NCBI GenBank assembly: GCA_003439945.1
Contig: QVRM01001115.1
Coordinates: forward strand, 333,981 to 397,980
Direction of reading: 5' to 3'
Source: Dermanyssus gallinae
Lineage: Eukaryota; Arthropoda; Arachnida; Mesostigmata; Dermanyssidae
DNA length: 64,000 bases
Shown here: one piece after another, positions 11,450 to 21,620 of the stretch
Layout of the letters: the number at the start of each line of letters is the position of its first letter
Position numbering within the stretch: position 1 is the first letter of the stretch
Translations under genes and position numbers: made by a program
The notes under the pieces: generated by a model
Database searches by the model: none
Told to the model about the DNA's origin: nothing
The model's input: only the letters and a program-made list of their open reading frames with translations

Positions 11450-12776
11450 TGTATCCTGTTTCTTCGAAATCCGTATTGTGCATCGGACAGCAGGCTGTTT
11501 TCTTCGGCGAAGACTCGAAGCCTCTCTACTACAATAGCCTCTACGCCCTTTGCTAACGAACTAGTCAGGCAGATAGGCCTATAACCGCCATTTCCTTTAG
11601 GCACAAGGACTACCTCCGCTGTTTTCCATGCTTTCGGGATTTTTTCTTCTTTTATAAGCTTAGTCGTCACCTTTGCTACAACCTCAGAGAACTCATCGAA
11701 CAGAGCTTTCACAGCCATTGGAGGAATGCCGTCAGGCCCTGGCGCTTTACCTTGTTTGATTCTCTCAGCTGCTTGTAGTACTTCTACAACAGAAGCCTCA
11801 GATGCATACATTTCTGATCCTTCTTCTAATTGGTTATTCTCGTAAACTCCTCTAGGAAAGTCTGCGTGCTGGAGAAACAATCTCATCAGTAGACTCGTCC
11901 TCTCTAGATCTTTCAGAATAGTTTTCGGAGCTCTGATTTGCAGCTTGCCTCTAACCATTTTGTACGGCTTTCCCCACGGGTCGTCGTCGAGGGTCGCGAG
12001 GAATTCTCTCCACCTATTGCTTTTGCTGTCGACAATTTTATTTTTAAGTAAAGCTCTACAGTTTCGGTACTCCATTACCAGATGGGGAGCACGTCCCCTT
12101 CCTTCTAGCTCTCTTTATGTGAGCTTTAATGATTCTCCTTCTCAGTGAGTACTCTCCAATCGGTGACCAATACAGCCATCATCTCACTGCAGATCGTCAA
12201 GTCTACGCTTGACTCCTGTCCTGCTCTATGAAACGTCGGATCAACTCCATCATTTAAGACAACCATGTTTTTGGACGCCATCCAGTCCATCAGCAGTAAA
12301 CCTCTTCTATCTGCACGGGAGGAGCCCGACACCTCTGACGCTGCATTGAAGTCTCCTGCTAGGAGCACCCTATCCGGTGTAGGAGCTTCGCCAATTGATA
12401 TTGCTAGCTCGTCTAAAAAATCCTCAAAGGCCTCTAGTTCAATATTTGGGCTTATGTAGCAAAAGTATATCCTGCATATGCCTGCCACATCTATCCATGA
12501 ATAGCCACTACCTGTCCCATGACCAAATTCTTCTATGATGGAATTTCGAACTATGCAGATATCTGCGCGAACGTCCGCAACCCATTCGCTTCTATCTTGC
12601 ACTAGTTTTTTGTTTGGCTTGCTAATTAATGTGAGCGTCGTCTTCCGTCTGCTCGTTATCTCTTCTACTAGCATATGAGCAGGCCGACTGCGATTGCAAT
12701 TGACCTGTATCAATTTAAACGGATGTGCGCTATACTGATTCATTGGTTGGGATTGGGTTTGCACTAGTTGCCGCAA
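11450..12776 (-). pseudogene. R1-like ORF2 (APE endonuclease + partial RT)
   Basis: The frame from 12776 to 12126 holds an apurinic-like endonuclease: QVNCNRSRPAHML at the N-terminus, YISPN, GDFNAASEVSGS (the GDFN motif) and a decayed end (normally LSDH). After a shift, 12075-11450 holds the N-terminal RT blocks KAPGPDGIPPMAVK, VLVPKGNGGYRPICL and QYGFRRNR. The palm motifs with the YADD box are absent because the element is truncated. The likely role when intact is nicking the target and copying RNA into the genome. Confidence 0.88.
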
Positions 12777-12836
12777 TCAAGCATCTGGCGGTGTGGCTGG
12801 AACCCGGAGTGATGAACCCCTCCGCGTCTATCTTTT

Positions 12837-14658
12837 CTAACTTATTTTCTTTGCGTTGATGTTTCCTGCGGGTCTATTGCCTTCTGTCCGCGGTAGCGTA
12901 ACAAGGCACTGCCATCCCCCTCTCTTGGTCATTCGAGGATCCTCAGTGCGGAGAACCGTAGTCGCGGAGAGCTTTAATTTCGTGCCCAACTCTGCCTCTA
13001 TCTTGGCGGCATTCAGAAAAGCGTCTACGTCACGGCGAACCACCGTAATTAGGGGCCCCGTCGTCTTGCGTGCATACACTTCCACATCCGTGCCCTTGCG
13101 AATTATGTCTGAAAATGTAATTCCTCCTCCTGTCTTGGTTTCATTAACCTTTATTATTAGATCTCCGTCTCTTGTCTTGGTAACCTGATTGAGTTTCACA
13201 CCGGCCTCATCCGGCTTAACATAGTCTCTGATTTTATTGAGGGTATCCTCAATGGTTGATCCTTCTTTCACTTTGATCCTGACGGTGCTGTGACCAGCGG
13301 GCGGTACAGACTCACCTCTCGCGCGGGAGGAGCTACGCCCGCGAGAAGAACTGCGGGTCCTCATGCCTTTTCTCTCCGCTAATTCGATGTAACACGAATT
13401 TTTCCTGCAACAAGCTTCAACGGCACGTCTGATCGATGACCCGTCCCATTCCTCAGATATATGCAGGACAGGGGGCTCTCTTGCCAGGGGGATCTTGCTG
13501 TTTTCTATAATCTTCGAAAGAATGTTAAAAAAACCGGCAGGTGTCTCTTCGGCTCCAACCATACCGACCAAAAGCAGTTCTCATGGTTGTTTGTTGGCTC
13601 ACCTGTGTCTGTGCTTGCTCGCATGCGCCATCGACCATCTCCAGCGCTTCGCTGCTTCGTAAGACCGCGACTCCACCAACAGAAAGATTTATGAGTGACG
13701 CAGCAGCACGGGTACTCTGAGTTTCTCAAGAAGAACCTTATCCTTTTCAAATCCCTGAGTCACCAGCATGGCGCGTGAGTGGCTTGCTCTAAGAAAGCTT
13801 TTCTGCGCGAAGGCTGAGTTCTTGAAAACGGCTTTAGGCCACTCCTTATTCACTAAGCTTGCAAGGTCGTCCATTGTTTGCGCTTTGTCCAGAGCATCAA
13901 CTTGTTGGGCTAGCTCAGCATCTCTGAGCTCTTGGACTCGCTCATTTTCTACTCGCTTGTTGCATCTGGAGCAGAGGACAGTACCTTCTACACCAGAAAG
14001 GCTTATCCTTTCTGTGCCTACTTCAACAGTTTCCTTCAAAATATCCAGCTTCTTGCTATTTGCTTCTTTCTCGTTTAGCTGAATTGTCAACTCTTGTATC
14101 TGTGTACTGAGCACAGTATTCTGCTCAAGTATTTCCTTATTATTCTTACGCAGCTCCTTTTCGCAGATATTCCTTTTAACGTCTTGCTCGCTAAGCCACC
14201 AGATTACTAGCTCTAATCTTGTAATGGCATTCTTAACAGTATGCGTAGTGCCGTGTTTCTCTTTTAATTCCTTCAGCGATTCGGCGCTCTCGTTTACCTT
14301 CTCAAGTGCCTCTGCATAGCTCGCTGGGGGGTCATCAGCCTTGACACCATCGCTTCTATTGTTCTTCTTCAAGGTCTTCATTCCTGACCAGTTTAGCCAG
14401 GTGGGGAGGCATCGATTCCATTCCTGGCGAAATTTCGGGTGATCCCTCCGCCTGCCTCTTATCTCCTGCTCTGGAGCAGCTTGCCTGGGAAGTTACCTCT
14501 AAAGCTTCCTCCTTTCTGGCCGAGTCCACACAAACCGCTGCCTCCGAACGAACATTACCCGACATGTTGTCGTCCGCCGTCTCCGGAGAACTCGTCTTTC
14601 TCCCCGTCGCCATAACCAGAGACCTCTGAACGGCACCGCCTTTCTTGGAGGGATCCAT
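12837..14658 (-). pseudogene. R1-like ORF1 (gag-like RNA-binding protein)
   Basis: Three frames read in order: 14658-14356 (charged N-terminus starting MDPSKKGGAVQ), 14381-13689 (coiled-coil-rich, with a CSRC pair near its centre) and 13571-12837 (the conserved region before the zinc knuckles, including GGWQCLVTLPRTE). The parallel with ORF1 of element D (AGWQCLVTLPKGR, CKDC) is clear along the length. The expected CCHC knuckles after the last block are missing, so the ORF1-ORF2 junction has been lost. Frameshifts lie near 14370 and 13630. Confidence 0.82.
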
Positions 14659-14700
14659 TTCCGCTACCCGGGGAAGGCCACCGGGCCTCAGTCAGCCCAC

Positions 14701-15223
14701 GGGCCGCACTTAACCCTCAAGCCAAAATTGACTCCTCGAGAAAGCAGTGAATGCCTGAAGAGTTGTTGTAGCCGTGAGTTACCGTATTTCCCTTTATTTC
14801 GATCTCCGCTATTTGATTTCTGCGGATTACTCCTTTAACTTTTCCCCGACTCTGCTTTGATCACTGGTTCGTCGCCGGCAGATATTCAAATTTCGCGCGT
14901 CTGTGTTGTGTCTACGTGCCGCACGTTCCGTGTACTCTGCTATGCATCCAAACCAAGATGGCCGCGCCCATGGGTTAGGCAGCTGTTTATCCACGTAGTG
15001 TTCAGGGTTGAATAAACACTAGGTTACACTGGAAAACAGCCTACGTAGTTCACTGGGTTTTCTAACTTTGTCACGTAGTGTCTCTGTGTATTCCTGAACG
15101 CAATAGGGCGCTTTTTGCACACTAGCTAGCCCGAAATTATCCAAAAACTTAGTTTTCAGAGCACTTATTCGGAAGCCCGATCAAAACACGTCCATACTCG
15201 TTCACGCACACACCACTATATAT
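14701..15223. other. No gene recognised
   Basis: Lies between the 5'UTR of R1-like element A and a foldback element. The first part may be the remainder of the retrotransposon 5'UTR; I see no coding signal. Confidence 0.45.
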
Positions 15224-15938
15224 ACAGGGTATTACAGGAATATTTGATCAACGATATGGAATTGTAGAGCTCGATAAGGCAAATATTTTTTCCAATGGAA
15301 CATGGTCTCTAAGAGGCCCTGTTTCGGAATGAGAGTTAAATTACTACAATTTGTGGCATTGGTGTTTTTGCCCGACATAGGAGCATAGAATGTGCTGTTG
15401 CGAGACAACCAGGTTTCCTAAACAGAAGCTAAACACCCCGCCGTGTTCGTGAGAAAATTCTGCTTCGAAGAACTCATAAGGCCGGTCAGAAGATGCTACA
15501 TGGTCGCTTAGAAGAGAATTCGCCAAAATGAAGTTATTTCATTAACCTTCACGCCCAATACCTCAAAATCATTACCTTACGACCACTCACAGCGCTCTAA
15601 ACTAACATATTCAGCAAATGCGCGCATTTCATGACGATCATTTTGGTACCAAACTTATGGCAATACGAGCTGTGGTTGCGGAGTAATTACGATTTTTTGG
15701 TGGGATGTCCAGATTAAGTGCATGTAAAATGACGCGCTGCGGCTGTCGCGCGACACGTCGGCGGTAGTGAACGTCACCACACACTAGTTGTCTCGCAACA
15801 GCACATTCTTTGCTCCTATGCTGGGCAAAAACATCATTGTCACAAATTGTAGTAATTTAGCTCTCATTCCGAAACAGGGCCTCTTAGAGACCATGTTCCA
15901 TTGGAAAAAATATTTGCCTTAACGAGCTCTACAAGTAT
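15224..15938. mobile_element. Foldback element, family B copy 1 (right end truncated)
   Basis: Left arm starts ACAGGGTATTACAGG at 15224 after a TA. The arm at about 15290-15420 recurs in reverse complement at about 15784-15938 (for example TGTTGCGAGACAACC against GGTTGTCTCGCAACA; TTGGAAAAAATATTTGCC on the right). The right arm lacks the outermost 40 bp or so. No transposase is encoded. It behaves like a long-TIR MITE; homologous copies lie at 57.7-59.2 kb. Confidence 0.82.
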
Positions 15939-15954
15939 TCAAACTGTGCAGTCA

Positions 15955-16695
15955 TCTTGCCTTCTCAAGCTTTGCCTTGTAATCTACTAGCAGCTTGTCC
16001 TTTTCGTCCAGCATGCTCTTGCTATCAGCTAGCCTCTTGTCCCTTTGTTCGCATGCCTCAACTAGCTTTGCGTACTCTTCTTGCCAGTCTGCGTTGTCTT
16101 CATCAGGGAGTTTTTTCTTTTCTTCGAGCTTCTTGATGAGCTCTGCGTTATGCGCTTTCAGTTGTGCTTGCTCTGCGCGTAAGCTTTCAGTTATTTTAGT
16201 GTCCTTAATCTTTCTCTCCTCTTCTTTTTCGCATGCCCACCAGGCTACCAGTTCTAATCTCTTGATAGCGTTTTTAATATCACCCGACGTTGTCTGGTGC
16301 AGGCGTCTCAACTCTCAAGCGAGCACGCCTGCAGCTTTATCAAATTTCTCGAGTGCTTCGTCGACATTTGCCGGAACGTCATTTGTCTGCACTGATGATC
16401 CTTTATTCTTCTTTGTCACTCTGTTCTCCTTGATTAGTTCAAGTATGTGTGCAGGGGTTCCGCGGGTCGCCTGTGCTCCTTCTGGCGAACCCTCTGCCAT
16501 TATTTTCTTAGCTCCAGAAGTTGTCGCGCAACTTTGTTCGCGCTCCGTAGACACGCCAGCCATCCTAGATGGCAGAGCAGCTTGACTTTCATCCTTGCTA
16601 TCCTCATGGAGCTTTTCGTGAGCTTGCACCGTGGGAGACTCTGACCTAGAACCCTCCCTCCGCTGCGCTCGCTCCTGCGCTACCTGCCTGTTCAT
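15955..16695 (-). pseudogene. R1-like ORF1 5' fragment (element B)
   Basis: The frames 16695-16315 and 16311-15952 resemble the first half of the ORF1 of R1-like elements A and D: a charged N-terminus, then TTSGDIKNAIKRLELVAWW (compare TTQVDIKAAITRLDKVVW in D), followed by a heptad-rich coiled coil. A stop separates the two frames. The match ends abruptly at about 15955 beside the truncated foldback arm, so both were probably cut by one deletion or insertion. Confidence 0.72.
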
Positions 16696-17675
16696 AATCG
16701 CTCCTAGGGTTATTATGCCCTGCGCGGCACTCCTTTTCTACGGGGGATCTTTGTAGCCCCACCCCCTTAATCTTTCCTTCTTTCCTTCTTTCTTTTTCCT
16801 ATTTTTCCCCCGACGTTCACTTTAATCACTCAAGCATCTGTCTTTGCGATTGATCGAAAAGTTCCAGTATTTCTTCTCTCTTCCTCACACCGTTGGTTTA
16901 GTTAAAATAAAATGTGTGCGTGGTCGGTATGAGTTATAATATAGTAAATTTGGTTATGAAACAAACGTAATAAACGTTAAAATGCACCCAGTAGATAATT
17001 AAGAACTTATGTCATGTAATCGTCTATAGAGTCCTGTATATAAAATAAATTATATTACAAGGCTCTAGATACGTGCAGTGTTTCGCACTATATCTACATA
17101 TAAAATATATATGTTATGAACGTTCCCTAGCATAAGTATGCACAGATGTTTTTCGCATATGTACATATGTTAAGTTTAAAACGGCTAAGACCTGTTTACG
17201 TCCATCCCGTGCCTACACAGTCATATGTACGATATGCTGTACGGGACACATAAGACCGCCGAAGCGCCTGTCTGGGATGGAATGTAAACAATTGGGATAT
17301 AAGCTCATAAAAGTGCGGATTCCTCAGTAGTTACTAAGAAATTCACTATGAACCTTAGCCCTTTTCGGAATTATCGTTAAAAACTCTACCTACTGGGCAC
17401 TCCTCCACAACCATATACTAAAAACTCACTGTGTTGTAGATGTTAAAACACAAGCGATCTACACGCAATGGTAGATCGCCACCAGAACGAACGCACACAC
17501 ACACAATTTAACTATATATTGCTAATAACTAGCAATATATGCTGAACTGCCAAGTGTTGTTCGGCAGGTCAGTCGCACTAGTCTTCACGATGGTCTGTGA
17601 CGAATTCCGTGTTAATCCACTCGAAATACGCAGAGGTATGGCCGGAATCAGCTGTTACCACCAGACCAGATGTTA
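16696..17675. other. No gene recognised
   Basis: The first 150 bases may be 5'UTR of the R1-like fragment to the left. The remainder is AT-rich with no coding signal. A small hairpin (ATATTGCTA...TAGCAATAT) lies at about 17515-17538. Confidence 0.5.
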
Positions 17676-18585
17676 TATATATATATATATACGAGCGCTT
17701 GGGAACCTCCATTAAGACCGCTACACAAGAGACCGATTACTGGTCTCAACAACTACACAACACGTTCGATGGGGCACATTTTAAAAAAGCACACGAAACG
17801 CCCTTTGTACATTACTGGATTAAGGGTATGCCCTACCTATCTGGTAAGGAGTATTTAAATCTACTAAAGCTCAGGATCAACGCACTACCAACGCGTGCCA
17901 GATTGGCCAGGGGACGCCCGGGCTACAACAAACGTTGTAGGCACGGGTGTCATGCGCCTGAGACGTTGGCTCATGTCGCTCAGATGTGCGATACAACACA
18001 CAAACAAACCATAAAGAGACATGACGACGTCTGTGATCGCGTGGCGCGTCTTTTCCGCGAAAGGGGTCATGAGGTGATTCGTGAGCGAGTATTCCGTCGA
18101 CCGGGCGCACCGGGTCTAAAGCCCGACCTCGTAATAACAACACCTACCGAGGTCTGGGTTTTAGATGCCGAGGTTTGCGGCCCGAACCGGGACCTGGCAA
18201 AAGCACGGCAAGACAAGATCGCCAAATATGACGTCGAGTTCCTAAGAGCGGCGCTCCCCGACCCGCAAAAACCTCGCAGATTCGGATCCATCACTATCTC
18301 TATGAGTGGTGTATGGGACTCCGAATCTGCGAGGACGCTCTTGGGGCTCGGCGTCACGAAGAGGAATTTTATGGATCTCACCGTTTTACTTTGCAAGGAA
18401 CCTTGAGGATATACCGCTCGCACGGGGTCCATAAGAGCGGGGGCTACCATCAAGCAAGGACACGGACAACTGACTCTTAACTTCACGTGACACCTTTTTA
18501 CCACCATTTTTATTAAGGCGAGCACTGTCGAGTGTGCAAACGTATTGTAAATGATTAATAAATCATCACAATATTTTCTATATAT
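17676..18585 (+). mobile_element. R2-clade non-LTR retrotransposon, 5'-truncated copy
   Basis: The 5' junction is a (TA)n tract (17674-17692). The body is the last 240 codons of an R2-like ORF plus a 3'UTR of about 170 bp, ending at a short TA-rich run (about 18578-18590). There is no 28S rRNA sequence on either side, although classical R2 inserts there. Closely related to the longer minus-strand copy at 34.5-37.5 kb. Confidence 0.85.
17693..18406 (+). pseudogene. R2-like ORF C-terminus (zinc knuckle + RLE endonuclease)
   Basis: An open 3' part with no internal stop. It has the post-RT region TATQETDYWSQQLHNTF, the conserved ARGRPGYNKRCRHGC...ETLAHVAQMC zinc knuckle, and then the restriction-like endonuclease: KRHDD, LKPDLVITTPTEVWVLDAEV (PD...D core) and the basic RQDKIAKY segment. 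In intact R2 this domain nicks the target for target-primed reverse transcription. The stop is TGA at 18404-18406. The open frame extends upstream to 17597, but that part crosses the TA repeat and is not retrotransposon. Confidence 0.88.
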
Positions 18586-18589
18586 ATAC

Positions 18590-20182
18590 AATACAATACA
18601 AGTCTCTTTTATTAAAAAAGGGGTTTTAACAAGTCACATATTTTGTCGTCGTCCCGTGCGCGACGGGCCAGGCGCCACGCAAAAGCATTGTTAACGACTT
18701 CGGCATTGGCTATTTCCAGTGCGTGAATAGTTACGCCGCTCCGTAAGTTGTTCGTCCTTACAGTGAAAAACTTTAAAAGTCGATTTTCTTTTATGATCTG
18801 TCTAAAAATACGAGTGTCAACCCGTCGTTGGTACTCCTCTACACTAGGGAGTACAATTTCGGCACGAGCAATTTTGCAGCGCCAGGACAGACGCTTAATG
18901 AACCTGTCCTGCACGCGTTGCAACAGTGCCACATCTTTCCCATGGAAGGGTGCCCAGACATGAGCGCAGTACGTGAGTTTCGGTACTACTATTGTTTCGT
19001 ACAGTTTTATATACATTTTAAGGTCCTGCAAGATAAACGTTCTAAGAAGCAGGTTGCACAGTCGAGTCCCTGCAGTCGCTGTTTCCACAATATGTTGCCG
19101 GAACTTAAGTTGGCGATCAAACGTCACTCCCAGGTCTTTGTACGCATTGACTTCATTTATAATGTTTCCGTCCAAGTAATACTTAGCATCATCAGGAATG
19201 GTCTTTAAAATTGCGCATTTTGGAAGAGATAACTCCATTCGGTTAGCTTTGGACCAGCTGGATATGAGATTGACTGCTTTCTGCAGTTCCGTTCGATCCC
19301 GGTCACTGTGTACTTCAGTATAAACCTTGAGATCATCAGCATACATTTTGTAAGTGACATTGAGTGCGCTGAGAGCACGGCCTAGATCAGTGACAAAGAT
19401 CGCGTACAATAATGGGCCTAAGCAAGAGCTCTGAGGGACTCCTGACGAACATCGCCCGCTGCTGGATAAGGAATCATCAACTCTCACCCTGAAAGTTCTG
19501 TACTGACAAGTATGCATTGAGCCACTTGATTATACGAGGGCCGATTCCAAGTGAAGCAATTTTTACCAGCAGAAGCGTATGGTCAACCCTGTCAAAGGCG
19601 CGCGAGAAGTCAAAGTACAGTACATGGAGGGTGACTCTTCTATTACGCGCGAGGGCCCAGTCCTGTGATACTTCGAGGAGTTGAGTTTCGGTAGAGCGCC
19701 CTTTGGTAAAACCATGCTGATTGGGATCCAAGTGGCCGTTCGCAGATAAGAATTCTGTAATGTTGTCGACGACGATTTTCTCCATGATTAAACATGGGAT
19801 AACACATTGGGCCACAGGTCGATAATTTTCCGGCAGATACCTCTTGCCTTTTTTGTGGATGGCTGTGACGATAGATTCTTTAAATTAAGTCGGCACCTCA
19901 CCATCCTTGAAGGAACGAGTAAGAATAATTGAAAGCGGAGCCGCCAAGACGTCCGCCAATTGCGCAAACAAAATTGGTGGAAGTCGGTTAGGAGTCACGC
20001 TTGACCTCCTCTTCAGTGTCTGCATCTTCTGAAGCACCACGTTAGCTGAGAAAGTGATATCGTTGAGATGTGCTGCTGGTGTGGACGGAGGGAGGTTGAC
20101 AGACTGCCCTGATGGGATGTAGACACTTTCAAAGTATTGCATAAGAGCGTGGGCTTTGTCCAAGTTTTCAGCAAGTGTTGAG

Positions 20183-20183
<1 letters not shown>
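18590..20183 (-). mobile_element. CR1-like non-LTR retrotransposon, 5'-truncated
   Basis: Minus-strand LINE with a very short 3'UTR: the stop is at about 18612, an AATAAA signal sits directly after it, and the end is a TTGTA-repeat tail (three units) running into TA repeats. Short tandem-repeat tails rather than poly(A) are typical of CR1-like elements. The 5' end is lost in the RT N-terminal region and abuts (TA)n at 20184. Confidence 0.85.
18612..20183 (-). pseudogene. CR1-like reverse transcriptase pseudogene
   Basis: In order on the minus strand: 20180-19885 (pre-RT region), 19815-19477 (RT blocks NQHGFTKGRSTETQLLEV and FDFSRAFDRVDHTLLL), and 19517-18612 (SGVPQSSCLGPLLYAIFV, the YADD box in YKMYADDLKVY, then the thumb region with LTYCAHVWAPF). 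The usual VPQGS glycine is replaced by Ser. Frameshifts lie near 19860 and 19500. No endonuclease domain is left. Confidence 0.88.

Positions 20184-20226
<43 letters not shown>
20184..20226. repeat. (TA)n microsatellite
   Basis: Lies exactly between the 5' end of the CR1-like element and the left end of foldback element A1. Confidence 0.97.
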
Positions 20227-20230
<4 letters not shown>

Positions 20231-21361
20231 GGTGTTCCTATTTGTGTGTCCAAAACGCTAGGGTATGGTCAAACTCGGTGAGAAAATCATTTTTGCCAAT
20301 GGGTGGAAGCCGGCAAAACGTTTTGTTTAGGAGTGAGGATGAAATTTATAAAAGCAGTTATTCTGTCTTTTTTCTCCTACATAGTTGTGCAAAATCTACG
20401 TTTGCGGGAGAACCAGTCAACGCACAAAGGAACCGATCATACCGGCGTGTTTGGCGGAAAATTCACAATAAAGTATACATTACTAGCTTGCGTAGCAAAA
20501 AGCGAATAGCCAGATTAAGGAAAGTCATAAAAAGTCAAAATGTTACGTTAACGCTTTTTTGTGCAACATTGTAAATTTTTCCATTACGACCAAAAATGCA
20601 CGTCCAAAAGACTACTCTCAGGCAATAGCAGATTTAATGCCCACTACATTCGTACCAAAGTGATGGTGCTGCGTTACGTATTTGCCAAGTGACTAAGCTT
20701 TTTCGACAGTCATAGTTGTTATGTTTCACGTTGAAGTTTTCACGTCCAGAACCGTAGCATTTTGCCAAGACGTTTCCGCCCCCTCTTTCCATTAGAAAAA
20801 ATTATTCTCTTGCTGAGTTCTACCAAACCTCAAAATATGTACCTAATTTTATTATACACCCTATGCAAGTATGCATGCCTTCGCTTTCGATATGACTGTC
20901 GAAAAAGCTTAGTTACTTGGCAACTACGTAACGCAGCACCATCACTTTGGTACGAGTGTAGTGGGCATTAAATCTGCTATTGCCTGAGAGTAGTCTTTTG
21001 GACGTGCATTTTTGGCCGTAATGGAAAAAATTACGATGTTGCACAAAAAAGCGTTAACGTAACATTTTGACTTCTTATGACTTTCCTTAATCTGGCTATT
21101 CGCTTTTTGCTACGCAAGCTAGTAATGTATACTTTATTGTGCAGAATTTTCCGCCAAACACGCCGGTATGATCGGTTCTCCCGCAAACGTAGATTTTGCA
21201 CAACTATGTAGGAGCAAAAAGACAGAATAACTGCTTTTATAAATTTCATCCTCACTCTTAAACAAAACGTTTTCCCGGCTTCCACCCATTGGCAAAAATG
21301 ATTTTCTCACCGAGTTTAACCATACCCTAGCGTTTTGGACACACAAATAGGAACACCCTGT
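20227..21361. mobile_element. Foldback element, family A copy 1 (near-complete palindrome)
   Basis: The outer ends are ACAGGGTGTTCC (20227) and its complement GGAACACCCTGT (ending 21361), both flanked by TA repeats. The left arm (about 20227-20755) is the reverse complement of the right arm (about 20865-21361), over roughly 500 bp with few differences. The centre (about 20756-20864) contains a diverged version of the element's own terminus (CTACCAAACCTCAAAATATG ... ACACCCT), so the copy looks compound. The arms carry mirror-image open frames (20303-20509 plus; 21031-21285 minus) that are a by-product of the palindrome; no known transposase. Confidence 0.88.
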
Positions 21362-21362
21362 A

Positions 21363-21379
<17 letters not shown>
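21362..21379. repeat. (TA)n tract between foldback A1 and an R1-like A-tail
   Basis: TA dinucleotides continuing directly into the poly(T) that is the A-tail of minus-strand element C. Confidence 0.95.
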
Positions 21380-21393
<14 letters not shown>

Positions 21394-21552
21394 GTTTTTT
21401 TTTTGTGAAGAAGGGTTAAATGCAGTTACGCACTACTGCTACGAGAAAAGAGTTTCCATCTTGAGCTGTGTGGGACTCGACCCCAGCGGATGGATGTTAC
21501 GCCGCTGAGACCCATACCCACTAAACGCACCTCCCCCCTTAAACTTCACTCT

Positions 21553-21595
21553 CTGATGGCCCAGATCTCCATAGAACAGTGCTATGGGCCATCAG
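21553..21595 (-). promoter_or_regulatory. Conserved 3'UTR stem-loop of R1-like element C
   Basis: In element sense: an 8-bp stem CTGATGGC/GCCATCAG, an inner 6-bp stem CCATAG/CTATGG with loop CACTGTT, and an 8-nt one-sided bulge. The same fold is found in elements D and E with paired changes (see findings). Its place in the 3'UTR suggests recognition by the element's reverse transcriptase; that role is inferred. Confidence 0.65.
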
Positions 21596-21620
21596 GAGAA
21601 GTGGCGAGTGCCCTATCGGA

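Larger units (their letters stand above)
11450..14700 (-). mobile_element. R1-like non-LTR retrotransposon A, 3'-deleted
   Basis: Minus-strand element with ORF1 (gag-like) upstream of ORF2 (APE endonuclease then RT), closely related to the elements at 21-24, 26-32 and 38-41 kb. Unlike a normal target-primed insertion it lacks its 3' half: the RT match stops just after the FGFR-like motif near 11450, with no A-tail. The 5'UTR is GC-rich above 14660. ORF1 also lacks the zinc knuckles seen in element D. Deletion after insertion is the simplest explanation. Confidence 0.85.

Noticed and set aside
17597..17692. Upstream extension of the R2-like open frame
   Set aside because: The extension passes through (TA)n (encoding Ile-Tyr repeats) and non-R2 sequence; the true match begins only after the microsatellite.
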